Origin: Phascolarctos cinereus
Lineage: Eukaryota > Chordata > Mammalia > Diprotodontia > Phascolarctidae
Direction: 5' to 3'
DNA length: 64,000 nucleotides
Assembly: GCF_002099425.1 (NCBI RefSeq)
Contig: NW_018343991.1
Span: 17,274,501 to 17,338,500, forward strand
In this document: positions 44,279 through 54,800 of the stretch, piece by piece
How positions within the stretch are numbered: position 1 is the first letter of the stretch
How the letters are laid out: the number at the start of each line of letters is the position of its first letter
Translations under genes and position numbers: made by a program
Notes under the pieces: model-generated
Told to the model about the DNA's origin: nothing
What the model saw: only the letters and a program-made list of their open reading frames with translations
Databases searched by the model: none

Positions 44279-44390
44279 GCACCGTGCTTGGTGCTAAAGA
44301 TGCAAAGATTTTGAAAATGGCACAATTCCTGTTCTTGGGGAAATCAGTGAAGGAGATAAGAAGTGAACGCAAACAGATCTGATTCTAACC
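44279..44390 (-). repeat. L2 LINE 3' fragment, antisense
   Basis: accgtgcttggtgctaaaga and caattcctgttcttggggaa. Confidence 0.5.
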
Positions 44391-44524
44391 ATCTCTGCTG
44401 ATGACAGGTGAGGGTGTTCTCTCTGCAATATCCACACCAGGCCAGTGCTTCTGTCAGTGTCCTAGCTCCTCGTCTGAGATTCATTCACCAAATGTTTACC
44501 AGCTTGGACAAGGAGGTGATACAG

Positions 44525-44768
44525 AGTGATAATTAGTGCAATAGAGTGCCAGGCCTAGAGTCAGGAAGACCTGAGTTCAAATCCAGCCTCAGACACTTAC
44601 TAGCTGGGTGACCCTGGGCAAGTCATTTAACTGCTGTTTGCCTCAGTTTCCTCATTTGTAAAATGAGATGGAGATGGAAATGGCAAACCACTCCGGTATC
44701 TTTGTCAATAAAACCTCAAATGGGGTCACGAAGCATCAGATGGGACTGAAACTATTGAACAACAGCAA
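44525..44768 (+). repeat. Mar-1 CORE-SINE
   Basis: CORE part gacacttactagctgggtga, gaccctgggcaagtcattta. The 3' tail is of BovB/RTE type: gagatggaaatggcaaacca, aaatggggtcacgaagcatc, gactgaaactattgaacaac. The tail implies mobilisation by an RTE-clade LINE. Confidence 0.9.
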
Positions 44769-45245
44769 TGTTCCAGTTCTATTCTGGCATAATTCTATAC
44801 AAAGTAAAGAATTTGTATATTCTATACACAGGCAAAAGCCAAGCAGTTCTTGCCCTCAAGGAACCTGCATTCTCTTATATCCCCTGGGGCCCTCTCACAC
44901 ATTTTGTAATGACCTTCAATTGTTTTCTCAATAAATTCCCTTAGAAAATTTCAGAAAGCTTTTGAACAAGATCCTCCTCCTTGACTTCAACTGTTGGCTT
45001 TGACTCTCTCCACTCCTCCCATAAATGGAATGCAAGTCCTCTGTACAATCTGTGCTGTGTAATTGGGACATGGTCCAAGTTGGAGGCACCTGATGGGTTC
45101 CATTTGGCCCTTTCCTGCACTTCTGACCATTTTGCAGATTTAGAACAGAAGAGATCCTCTGGAGCAAAGCCTCTTGCTAAAAAAAAAAAAAATTAGCTAA
45201 GCCCCTCCAATGACAGGGACTGAGGAAGCCAATTCTACTTGTCCC
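44769..45245. other. Mostly unassigned DNA
   Basis: 44845-44880 (cttgccctcaaggaacctgc) is an L2-like scrap. A-run at 45179-45192. Confidence 0.4.
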
Positions 45246-45435
45246 AACGTGTGGTACAGTGGAAAGAATACTAGCTTTGGAGTCAGAGGAGCTGAGTTCA
45301 AATCTCAATTTTGCCACTTGCTGATCTTGTGTAAGTCACTTAATTCTCTGTGCCTCTGTTTCCTCCTCTGTCAAAAAAGAGTTATATTAAATGACCTCTA
45401 ACTTCCCCTTCAGCTTTAAATCTGACTGTGCCTTT
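45246..45435 (+). repeat. CORE-SINE, MIR type
   Basis: tagctttggagtcagaggag, ctgagttcaaatctcaattt, gtgcctctgtttcctcctct, ccttcagctttaaatctgac. Confidence 0.8.
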
Positions 45436-45469
45436 GCAAAGCTCTGTTAGCAAGCCCTTTCTTATACTC

Positions 45470-45720
45470 AGTGGGAAATCTACTTCTCTGTGATCTCCAA
45501 CCAATCACTGCTTTTCATTCCGAGATGTGGGGCAAAACTAAATATGTCTAAACCCTCCCCAACTATGGCTGCCCTCCAAATGTCTGACAACAGTGATCTT
45601 CATTCCCTAAGGCTTCTCTCCTTCAAGCTAAATATCTTCAGTTCCTTCAACCAAGCCACCAACCCTAGAGAAATCAGAGTCCCGGGAGCTTGAAGCCAGC
45701 AGCTGTACTTCTCCGGAACA
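45470..45720 (-). repeat. L3/CR1 LINE, antisense
   Basis: gatctccaaccaatcactgc, tcattccctaaggcttctct, caagctaaatatcttcagtt, ccttcaaccaagccacc. Confidence 0.65.
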
Positions 45721-45805
45721 TCAGGTCCCAGGATTGCTTCACCCCCATCTGAAGGGGAACATGAAAGTTTGACTTCTTCCACTGACCATAAGAAATAGTT
45801 CTGTT

Positions 45806-45858
45806 TTTGTTATGTTTTGTTATGTTATGTTATGTTATGTTATGTTTGGTTTTGTTTT
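45806..45858 (+). repeat. (TGTTA)n pentanucleotide repeat
   Basis: tatgttatgttatgttatgt with flanking degenerate units. Confidence 0.9.
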
Positions 45859-45859
45859 T

Positions 45860-46290
45860 AAAGGAAAGGCCAGAAATGGAAGTAGGACAGAGCATGATGG
45901 CCTTTCCTCCACTACCTTCTCTTTTATCTAGAACAGTTGGCCAATCAGAAGTGCACCTGCCAAAAGAGGAAGGTTTGATAACTCTTGGTGTAACAGAGGC
46001 ACTTCCTTAAAATCCATATCTCACCAAGAAGGATTAGGGGGAGCCATGGCCTTTGAGAGAAAAAGAGAATCAACCCAATAGTAAAACCCAGAGGGATAAA
46101 CACAGATCAGAACCAAATCGTAGCTTCCTGCACACAACCTCCAATCCTGGATAATTCCAAATTCATTTGTCCATAGAATACTCAGGGAATTGAAATATAT
46201 TGCCAGAACTTATTGCAGTATCCTCCCCCACTTCTACTCTGGAGCCAGGGGAAGAAGAACATAAATTGTCTCTTTCCTCCACACAAATGA
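45860..46290. other. Unassigned DNA
   Basis: No gene or repeat recognised. Confidence 0.4.
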
Positions 46291-46294
46291 CTAA

Positions 46295-47030
46295 AACTCA
46301 TATCTGACCACGTCATTCCCTTCCTTGCCTGATCCCTCTAAACTCCAGTAACTACTTATTACTTCACAGAGGGTACTAGTAAATATTTAATAACCAGCCC
46401 CCTGACACATGTTTAAGTTTAATCTGTATAATTAAAATTTTTTCTATCATAGAAAATTAACAAAACAATAAATCAATCTCTGATTTATAGCATTTGCCAA
46501 TTTCCAAGCTGTAAATGTTCACACAGAAATTTAACAATCAACTCTTGCCATCAAGTTTGAGCGGGCTCCAGCATGCCCTTGCTAAGATTTAATACAAACA
46601 ACTCTGTCATTTAAAGCCCTTTACAACCTGTCTACACTCTCCTTTTCCAGACTTATTATACCGAACTAGCCCTCTTGCTATTCCTTGCTCAGAATGGTCC
46701 ATCTCCCCTCTCTATATCTTTGCATTATTTTCTGTACCTGGAATTTACCCGATCTTCACCTCTAATCGATGAAATCTGTAGTTTCCTTCAGCGTTCAGCT
46801 CAGATGCTGCCTTCTGCATGAGGCCTCTTCTGCTCTCTCTCTAGTTGCTAGTGCTCCCCCTACCTTGTACTGATTTTGTACATATTTCCCATATGCTTAT
46901 TTTTGTGCATTGTTACATGTGTACATGTTGTCTACCCTGTAGAATAAAAATTATTTGATCATGGACCTGTGTTTCATTTTTGTCTCTGCATCCCCAAGCC
47001 TAGGAGAGTATCTGGCATGTGGTAGAGTCT
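46295..47030 (+). repeat. L2 LINE, long 3' copy with an insert
   Basis: atctgaccacgtcattccct, ctccagtaactacttattac to about 46372, then from 46586 tttaaagccctttacaacct, agcgttcagctcagatgctg, atttttgtctctgcatcccc. A non-L2 stretch lies between. Confidence 0.8.
46373..46585. repeat. Unidentified ~213-bp insert in L2
   Basis: L2 homology breaks cleanly on both sides. Contents such as caaaacaataaatcaatctc and gctgtaaatgttcacacaga match no family I can name. No clear terminal repeats or TSD. Confidence 0.5.
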
Positions 47031-47035
47031 ACCTG

Positions 47036-47222
47036 CAGCCTTGAGAATTCATGTGCCCATCTAGGTCCTTGGGTTCAGCCCCTCTGACTGAGTCCAAGTT
47101 TTACGGAACAGATCCTTTTATTAAGGCGCTTTGTTCTGTGAAGTTTAGATTCAGTCAAAAGGCTGCACTTGAGGACCTAGAAGGCCACATGTGACCTTGA
47201 GGCCACAGGTTCCCCACCCCTG
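47036..47222 (-). repeat. hAT/Charlie-type DNA transposon end
   Basis: Ends gaggccacaggttccccacc-cctg. On the minus strand this starts caggggtggggaacctgtgg, a terminus typical of Charlie-group hAT elements in marsupials. gttctgtgaagtttagattc lies inside. The other terminus is not visible, so it is truncated. Confidence 0.65.
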
Positions 47223-47294
47223 TGGTAGACCAATCATTTGAGAAGTTAAAAAAAACTCCACAGTTCAGGGTTATGTAAACCAGAAATCTTTCTG

Positions 47295-47350
47295 AATTCA
47301 CAGAATACTAGAGCTGAAAGGACTCCTAGAGATCATCCAGTCCCCTTAAA
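47295..47350 (-). repeat. Short L3/CR1 or MIR scrap, antisense
   Basis: acagaatactagagctgaaa and tagagatcatccagtcccct. Confidence 0.4.
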
Positions 47351-47695
47351 GGATCCATACTGGGTGAGCAGTCAATATTTGGCCAGTAGTATAGCACAGA
47401 AGCTACTTGTCGGTGATAAGGTATAACCTAAATATTATTTCATTACAATTTCATTACAAAGTGCCAAATTGGAAAGAGAGGCCCAAAGAGAGGCTGGGCA
47501 TTGGGGATGAGGACGATGATACATTTTGCTGCAGTTCAGACAAGAAGAGCATCTAAGGAGTGCCCTGTAGTGGGGTTTCCATTGTCCTTCTCTTAGATGC
47601 AGCCACTTCTTGTTTTCAATATTTGCGTTTTCCACATGGAAAGGGTTCAGAGCAAAGGAAGGGGTGATGACTCCAGGGCATTTTTACTAGTGATA
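47351..47695. other. Unassigned DNA
   Basis: Nothing recognised. Confidence 0.35.
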
Positions 47696-47699
47696 TATT

Positions 47700-48575
47700 A
47701 TGTTCATTCTTTTATTCCTTCAACAAGCATTTATTAATTGCCTAGTACATTCCAGGCATTATGATGGGTAAAGTAGTATAAAAATGAAAGCTTTTGCTTT
47801 TAAGGAGTTTATTTTCTATTGGAGTGGAAAGGAAGCAGGAGAATGACATGAACTCCTAAGTAAATAGAAAATCTAGACAAAAAAAATTCAGTCATTACCC
47901 CAGGGGATAGGAAGGAAGAAGGAACCAGCAACTGAGGGGGTCAAAATTGGCTTTGTATAGGAAGTAGCACTTGGAATGAGCCCTGAATGAAGTTAGCAAT
48001 TCTATAATGGAGAGAAGGCCAGGCATAGGGAATAGATTGTACAGAAAACTGTACAAATGCATGGAAAAGTGAAAGTCCTGTGAAGAGAACAGAAAGTAGG
48101 TGAGTGTGGTTGGAACATAAAGTGTGTGGAAGACAATGATGTGAAACAAGGCTGACGAATTCAGCTGGAAAAAGACAGTGAAGAGCACTGGAGACAGTGG
48201 GGAGTCGCCAGAGGAGTTCACATCAGCAGAATGACATGGCCAGACCCAGGTTTTAGGAAGTAGCAGTTATGTAGAGAAGGGATTGGAAAGAGAAGAGATC
48301 CCAGGCATGGAGACCAATGAAGTCTCTTCTGCTGTTGCAGTGGCCCAGGTAAGGGGTGATAATGGCATATAGTGGTGGTGCCAGTAGAGAGAAGGGTAGA
48401 GATTCAAGAAATGTAGAGGCAAAATCTACAGGAGGTAGCAGCTGATTAGATGGAGGGAAGGGGGGAGGGCAGGGAGAATGAGAAAGAGAGATAAGCTAAG
48501 GAAGACTCCTAGGTTGCAAAGCTGTCTGGCTATAAAGAGAGTGGTGACTTCAATAAGAATAGGGAAGTTAGGGAG
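47700..48575 (-). repeat. L2 LINE, long antisense 3' copy
   Basis: caacaagcatttattaattg, ttccaggcattatgatgggt, ttttaaggagtttattttct, then the deeper region: gaatgacatggccagaccca near 48230, aagactcctaggttgcaaag near 48502, agaatagggaagttagggag near 48558. Confidence 0.8.
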
Positions 48576-48729
48576 AGGATCTGGTATTTTGCTTTTTTGG
48601 TGGCGTTTCTGTTTTGGTTTGGTTTGGTTTGGTTTTAGCTTTTTTACATTCTTAGACTTCCTTCTTGCCCCAAGCGTTCCCATGAGATGTCTCTGCCCTA
48701 AGGCCCATTCTCAGGGTTGACGAGTGCCT

Positions 48730-49000
48730 ACCCCAGACCACCACTTCCTAAGGGAGCCCAGTCGTCATTCTCACTTCACTCCAGCTCAATTCATTATCTG
48801 GGTTTCTCTAGCTTCTTACCAACCACCTTGGCCTTCAATGTCCCCCTTCCATCAGTTTCCAGCTCCCTTCTGTGTGCTGTCTTCCTCCATTATAATATAA
48901 GCTCCTTCAGGGTAGGGATCTGTCTTATTCCCTCATATTTATATCCCCAGGAGCTAGCACAGTACCTGGTACATAGAAAGCACTTAATAAACTGTCATCT
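48730..49000 (+). repeat. L2 LINE 3' end
   Basis: ataagctccttcagggtagg, tatccccaggagctagcaca, acatagaaagcacttaataa. Confidence 0.8.
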
Positions 49001-49106
49001 ATTTATCTGTCTGTCTGTCTAGCTAGCTAGCTATCTGTCTGTCTGTCTGTCTATCTATCTATCCATCTATCTATCTATTTACCTATCTATCTATCCATCT
49101 ATCTAA
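49001..49106 (+). repeat. (TATC/TGTC)n microsatellite at L2 end
   Basis: Mixed tgtc, tagc and tatc units directly after the L2 terminus. Confidence 0.95.
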
Positions 49107-49107
49107 A

Positions 49108-49470
49108 CCTCACAGAATCCCGGAGCTAGAAGACATTTCAGAGATAATCTAGCCCAAAGCTGTTAAGCTTAAATAGAAACAGGGGCCACTAAGCTGTACG
49201 TAAAGCTCCTTGTCAGCTGCATATTGATTTAGAAAACCACATATTATCTATATTCCACATATTAATATCTATATTCTGTAGTATTTTTATTTTGTTAAGT
49301 ATTTCCCAACTACATTTTGGTCCAGTCCAGCTGCAGTCTGGAGTGTTGCAGGCTGAGACAGCCAGTAGGGTAGTTTGATGCTTCTGCTTCTAGCTTGCCC
49401 TCCACCTGGACAAGAATCCTCAGTCCAGCATCCCAGACAAGTGACTGTCCTGCCTTTGCTTGAAGGCCTC
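49108..49470 (-). repeat. L3/CR1 LINE 3' end, split by a hAT MITE
   Basis: 49108-49154 (gaatcccggagctagaagac) and 49385-49470 (cctccacctggacaagaatc, gcctttgcttgaaggcctct) are the two halves. Confidence 0.6.
49155..49362 (+). repeat. hAT-type MITE, copy 1
   Basis: aaatagaaacaggggccact, atattgatttagaaaaccac, tttattttgttaagtatttc match 54854-55087 and 63246-63444. Termini decayed. Confidence 0.7.
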
Positions 49471-49489
49471 TTCTGACCATACGGTGTCT

Positions 49490-49595
49490 CTATATCTGTA
49501 AAATGAGGATACTTATTCTTATACTGCCTCCTTCACAAAAGGTTGTTGTGAAGGGAGCCCTTTGTAAAATCTAAAGTGCCAGAGAGGTATGAATG
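49490..49595 (+). repeat. MIR tail fragment
   Basis: atctgtaaaatgaggatact, ttgttgtgaagggagccctt, gtaaaatctaaagtgcc. Confidence 0.6.
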
Positions 49596-49985
49596 ACATT
49601 ACTTCCATACCCTGGCTCTTGGGCCTCACTGACCCAAGTCAACTTCCCAGGGCATACTTCTTTTATTTTCAAGGCAAAGACAAATATGAGCACATCAGAA
49701 GTTTATAAAAAAGAAAAAGCAATCTACCTAGTCCCAGACCAGGGAGCTTTAAATTTCCAAAAATGTGATATTAAGCTATCGTTTGCCTAGAAAATATAGC
49801 TTGTGGTCTGGAGTATCTCTGTAGAGATCTAATGGAAAAAGGAAAGACAAGAGTATATACTGGAATCAGATAGGGAACAATCAGATGTGGCAGACCCCTG
49901 AGGTCAGAAAACCAAAAAGCTTGGGAGTGAGACTATTCTTCTTTGGACATACTTTGGAGCTTCTCCTTTTCCTATTTTTAAATTT
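49596..49985. other. Unassigned DNA
   Basis: Nothing recognised. Confidence 0.35.
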
Positions 49986-49989
49986 CCCT

Positions 49990-50100
49990 GGGCCTTGAGC
50001 GTAGGGCCTGTCTTTGCTTTTGCCCCAGGAGTTGCCATAGTTCTTCACACACAGTAAGCGCTTAATAAATACTTTTCCATTCACTTCTTCATTCACCCAT
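49990..50100 (+). repeat. L2 LINE 3' tail
   Basis: gtagggcctgtctttgcttt, cacacagtaagcgcttaata, then an attca-rich end. Confidence 0.65.
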
Positions 50101-50234
50101 ATGCTCTCCTCCTCCTCACCAAGGAAATGCAACTGCCTCAGTTATTTCCATTGCCTTTAAAATCATAAAAATTCAACCCACCAAAAGTCACCACCAAAGG
50201 TCACCAGAGAAAACTCCATTGCTTACCCATGTAC

Positions 50235-50360
50235 TTTCATTTTGAAGAGGGGGAAACTGAGGTCCAGGTAAGAAAAGGCCCATATACAAGTTAATGATAG
50301 AATCAGAGCTAGAACCCAGGTCTCCTGAATCTTCTTCCTGGTATATAGTGCTGCCTCCCC
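50235..50360 (-). repeat. CORE-SINE, MIR type, antisense
   Basis: gagggggaaactgaggtcca, tcagagctagaacccaggtc, tatatagtgctgcctccc. Confidence 0.65.
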
Positions 50361-51105
50361 CTCCTATTGCTCCCCCATTGTCAGAAGCAGAGAGCAGGGC
50401 ATGAAGGGAATGGCTCCCAACTCGAGGAGAAAAGGTAGGTAAAGGAAATGTCCAATGGCTGCTATCTGCTTAGAAAAGTGGCCCTAAGTTAGGTCAATGG
50501 GGACTTTCCAAGAGGCAGCAGGGCACTAGATAGCTGAGGAAAGTGGCACCAAGAAGAGGGTTAGAGACTTGAAAATAAGCAGTATCTGCCATGCACAATC
50601 ACTAGGCACTCTGCCCTGCTATACCTCTTTCTACTCACCATTGCTCCTGCATATGCACCACCCGTCTCAAGTAGGCCAATGCCAATTTAGAAATGACTTC
50701 ACATACCATGGTAGTGAAGAAGTTAGGCAGCATTAGGTTAGACAACCAACCCACTCTTGCAGATGGAGGGGTAAAGCCCTAGACAGAAACAAGAGATCTG
50801 TAGATCTCTGTCACTCCTGACCAACATAAGCATAATAGTTCTGTTTTCAAAAGACAAATTTTCAGACCCAATCTTGTATCCTACTCATCACACGCCCATT
50901 ATTACAATTATTCAGAATGCACTTTCACAACTAAGGTTATAGTCTGCTGAGCATTGGTACTAAATAAGGAATTTCTCAGAAGTCATATGGATGAAATCCA
51001 ACAAAGTTGGCAGTTATGAAGAACAATAGTAACACAGGGAGTTCCTCCTTAAAGGCTTCACTTCTATTGCTTCTGAATTTTTTTTTCTTTTATGATTACC
51101 ATGAT
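50361..51105. other. Unassigned DNA
   Basis: No gene or repeat recognised. Confidence 0.4.
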
Positions 51106-51109
51106 TATG

Positions 51110-51215
51110 TCTCAAAGTCAGTTCCTTTCTCTGGGCCTCATTTGCCTAGCTATAAATTGAAGGGGTTGGATCTGATGATCTCCAAGGAGTTTTCTGCCTC
51201 TAACTTTCCATGATT
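51110..51215 (+). repeat. MIR fragment
   Basis: ctctgggcctcatttgccta, gaaggggttggatctgatga, ctgcctctaactttccatga. Confidence 0.7.
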
Positions 51216-51284
51216 TTAACCTACTCTTCTTTCAATCATCTATAATTCAGGGACTCATTTACAGCATAATATGTCTATACATTT

Positions 51285-51400
51285 CCCCAAGGAAACTATG
51301 AGTTCCTCAAGGGTGGGGCTTTATGTCTTTGACTTCCCTAGAGTGGTATGAACAGGGTTGGGTAGAAGGTTGGTACTCAGCAAAGACTTGCTGAAAGGAC
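51285..51400 (+). repeat. L2 LINE 3' tail
   Basis: ctatgagttcctcaagggtg and gttggtactcagcaaagact. Confidence 0.6.
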
Positions 51401-51419
51401 ACGTCCTCTCAATTGCTAT

Positions 51420-52060
51420 CTGCAGATTGCCTCCCAGATAAAGTTCAAATTCCTCTGAATTCAAGGTTTTCTACAACTTGACCATCAGACCACCCACTCA
51501 GCCTTATCACTCCATTTTGAATACTTGATACCACAACCAAATTGGACAACTCTCTAATTTCTGAATATGCCCTGCACTTTTGTGCATTTGCCCATGCTGT
51601 TCTTCGATCTGGAATGTCCTTCCTTCCTATCTTTTGACAAATTCTTATCCATCTTTTAAATCTCACATTAAATACCAATGAGTTTCCAAAGCTTTCCCTG
51701 ATCTCCTAAGCCATTGTAGTTACCCATGGGTGGCCAGACTAGTATCTTCCAGGCAGTTTCAAATGGTCAAAGAGGTGAGGAACAGATAGAAAAGTATGAG
51801 AAACTCTGAAGTGATTTAATTGTCTCTAAATGACCTATTGCCTTTGATTTCTTCCCACTGCATTCTTCTCATTATATATTATTTGCACCTCTCTAAAGTA
51901 CATATCTTAAAATATTATTCATTATAGTTATTTATATTTATAGCAGCCTCCTCCTAGACTCTAAGTTCCATGAGGGCAGAGATCATATCTAAACCTCGTA
52001 TGGAGTCCAGTGTTCTGTACACAAAAGGTGATTAATTAATATCAGTTGCATTTATCATAT
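51420..52060 (+). repeat. L2 LINE, extended 3' region
   Basis: cagataaagttcaaattcct, ctgttcttcgatctggaatg, cattgcctttgatttcttcc-like spacer, actctaagttccatgagggc, gattaattaatatcagttgc. Confidence 0.75.
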
Positions 52061-52915
52061 TATATTAAAGCTATTTTCCAGAAGTATCTTCTCCCAGCCC
52101 TCATTCACACCCTCTACTCCTGTATTAACTCCCCACCATCTTTCCCCTCTACCTGTGTCTGCAATGAACCCCTCATTACCAGAAGCTTCCAGTGCATCAT
52201 GTAATAACATAAAACTGTTTCTCTTTTCAAAAAACTGAAATGCTCCAAAGATGTAAAGGGTGGATTCCGCTTGTGTGGCTATAATCTTAGAAAACATCTG
52301 CTACATTTGTGTGGCAAATGAAGTCTCTTTAGAATACAGCCTTTGATTTTGGTAAAAGACAAATCAGGCCACGTGTTTTTGTTCTGAATGCTTCTCATCA
52401 CAGGAGGAAATTTTCTGCAGCTTAGAGTCTGAATATATGAAAAAATGGATTTTTTTTAAACAAAGAGTTTTTGCTTAAGAGTCAACAAGACTCCTAAAAG
52501 TGATGAAACTGGTTCTCTGTTCCTGTCCCCCTCTTTCCCTTTCTCATCTTTCTTCAGAGATTTTAAAGGGGTTTTCCCTAAAGCCAAGGGGTGACCTCAG
52601 TTTTTTGATCTGGGATCTGGAACTGGAAGCTCTCAGAACCTCCAACCCCAGAGCCAGAACCTCCCATGTGTCCTGTTGTCCAAGTACTTTCTGAACAAGC
52701 TTCTCAAAGATCGGGGGATGCTTCTTTCAAAATATTTCCAGACAAAAATGGATATGAGAAGACCTGTCCCTAGGGACCAAGTCCTCTTCATTCCAGTTGG
52801 TTCCCCACATAGGAAGAATGCAGGACATTGTGGCCAGTTCCTCAGATCAGCTAATGTCATTTTTTATAAGAGACCTCATCACCAAGGTCATTGTGAAGAA
52901 ATGGATTTTATGGAA
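52061..52915. other. Unassigned DNA
   Basis: No recognised repeat. Overlapping 64-80 codon frames on both strands at 52500-52918 show no domain. Confidence 0.4.
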
Positions 52916-52919
52916 TAAG

Positions 52920-52985
52920 TAAACAAGTCAATAAACATTTATTAAGCACCTACTATGTGGCAGATACTATGCTAATGGAAATTAG
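52920..52985 (-). repeat. L2 LINE 3' end, antisense
   Basis: gtcaataaacatttattaag, cacctactatgtggcagata. Confidence 0.8.
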
Positions 52986-53069
52986 TGCATCTAAATCTGT
53001 ATCTGTTCTCTTTGACCAGTTATACATATATAGGATCCTCTTGTCTCTCCATCACAAACCAGGGCACAC

Positions 53070-53270
53070 TAGCACTCATGGTCCAGCAGAAAGAACACTA
53101 CTCTGGAGTCAGAGGATCTGGGCTGAAATCTCGCCTTTAATACTTACAAACTGTGTGACCTTGGGCAAGTCACTTAACCTCCCTAGGCCTCAGTTTCTTC
53201 ACCTGTGGAGAGAGATGAACTAGATGACCTCTTAGGTCCCTTCTAGGGACCCATAAACCTCAGATCCCAA
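53070..53270 (+). repeat. CORE-SINE, MIR type
   Basis: ctactctggagtcagaggat, ctgtgtgaccttgggcaagt, gaactagatgacctcttagg, tcccttctagggacccataa. Confidence 0.85.
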
Positions 53271-53311
53271 TGTAAAGCTACGATAACGTTCCATAAATAT
53301 AACCTAGAACA

Positions 53312-53785
53312 AGAGTTATTAACCTGGGATCCATGGACACTCAAGAGTCAGTAGATAGATTTCAGCAGGTCTGGGATTTTTAAAAACATTTTGATAACTA
53401 TTTCAATGTAACTGTTGTCATTTGTATTTTATTTTATGTATTTAAAAACATTAGGGCAGGATAGAGTGTCAGGCCTGAAATCGGGAAGAGTCATCACCCT
53501 AAGTTCAAATCCAGCCTCCGACACTTACTAGCTGTGTGACCCTGGGCAAGTCACTTAGCCCTATTTACCTCAGTTTCCTCATCTATAAAATGAGCTGAAG
53601 AAGGAAATGGCAAACGACTCCAGTGTCTTTGCCCCCCCAAAAAAAAAACCAAATGGGGTCCCAAAGAGTTGGAAATGGCTAACAACTGAACAGCAACCTC
53701 AAGTTTACAAACGTTATTCTGAGAAGGGCTCATAGGCTTCACCTACGGATTGCCAAAGGGGAGCATTTTACAAAAAGAAATTAAA
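53312..53785 (+). repeat. DNA-transposon MITE, split by Mar-1
   Basis: 53312-53452 (gttattaacctgggatccat, ttttgataactatttcaatg) and 53717-53785 (ttctgagaagggctcatagg, gattgccaaagggg). Same family as 57440-57560, and related to 61755-61932. Probably hAT-like; exact family not assigned. Confidence 0.6.
53453..53703 (+). repeat. Mar-1 CORE-SINE inserted in MITE
   Basis: ctgtgtgaccctgggcaagt core and BovB/RTE-type tail (gaaggaaatggcaaacgact, aaatggggtcccaaagagtt). TSD tttaaaaacatta (53440-53452) against tttacaaacgtta (53704-53716). Confidence 0.9.
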
Positions 53786-53789
53786 ACCC

Positions 53790-54170
53790 CCTTACTTAGA
53801 GCTTCATCATCATTTTACGTTTGTACGGTATTTTAAGGTTTACACGGTGCTTTACGTATCAATCATTCATAAGCATTTATTGAATACCTGCTGAACACCA
53901 GCCACCACACTATACACTGGACTTACAAAAACAAAAATGAAACAGCCATTGCTTTCAGGGAGCTTTCGTACTCATTGGGAGATAATTGGTACATATAGAA
54001 AAACCCTAGGACTTACATGCTATTGGTATTAGCATCCCTACAGTAGATGAGAAAATTAAGGCATTTAGAGGTTAATCGACTTGTCCACCATAGTCATACA
54101 ACCAATTCATGTCTGAGGCAGGAATCAAACACAGGACTCCCTGATTACAACCCCAGCACTCTTTCCTCTA
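53790..54170 (-). repeat. CORE-SINE, MIR type, split by L2
   Basis: 53790-53856 (ttaaggtttacacggtgctt) and 54000-54170 (tacagtagatgagaaaatta, gtctgaggcaggaatcaaac, cactctttcctctatgg). Confidence 0.7.
53858..53998 (-). repeat. L2 LINE 3' end inserted in MIR
   Basis: tcattcataagcatttattg, cacactatacactggactta, tgctttcagggagctttcgt. MIR homology continues on either side. Confidence 0.75.
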
Positions 54171-54279
54171 TGGCTTCGAGATTTCTATTTCTAACCCAAG
54201 TCTTCTGACTTTTTCCAACAGATGATTTTGTCTTTTTTAATGTATTCCCTCCCCTTCTAACTCTTCCAGACTCACTCAC

Positions 54280-54498
54280 AAGGCAGGGCTTTGGATTATT
54301 TGGGCTTGTTCTGCTGCCACGGCAGAAACCGGACTCAGATTCCAATCAAGGGTGTGTGATTTCATCCTTACATTTGACAGACCCTGAGGATACAGCGCAA
54401 GGTCCACAACAGAACCCGGCAGCTTCGTCAGATCAAAAATGGTCGCCATGGGGTTGGCCCCAGACGTGGAACCCAAGTCAGGATCAGACCAGGACATT
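54280..54498 (-). CDS. Candidate exon or conserved element, unknown
   Basis: A 219-bp minus-strand segment open in one frame (starts MSWSDPDLGSTSG, later MATIFDLTKLPGSVVDL, ends AEQAQIIQSPA). It has a splice-donor-like gtgagtgag directly after it and a gcctctcag acceptor-like sequence directly before. It holds about seven CpGs, clearly more than its surroundings, and is not a repeat I know. I do not recognise the protein. It could be an exon, a conserved noncoding element or chance. Confidence 0.25.
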
Positions 54499-54562
54499 CT
54501 GAGAGGCCCATTTCTCTAACTTCTTAGTTGAGTAACTTTAGAAAAGCCTTTCAAATTCTCAG

Positions 54563-54800
54563 CAGCTAGCTGATGCAGTAGATAGAACACTGGGCCTGGA
54601 GTCGTGAAGACTTGAGTTCAAATGTAGCATCAGCCACTTCCTAGCTGTGTGACCTTGGTCAAGTGACTTAAATTTCTGTTTGCCTCAGTTTCTTAATCTG
54701 TAAAACAGGGTAAATAATAGCTCCTCAAATGGGATTTGATAGCTTAGCACAGGGCCTGGCACATAGTAAATGCTACATATATGTTAGTTATTATTATGAC
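54563..54800 (+). repeat. CORE-SINE, MIR type, near full length
   Basis: aacactgggcctggagtcgt, ctgtgtgaccttggtcaagt, tttgcctcagtttcttaatc, gcacagggcctggcacatag. Confidence 0.85.
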
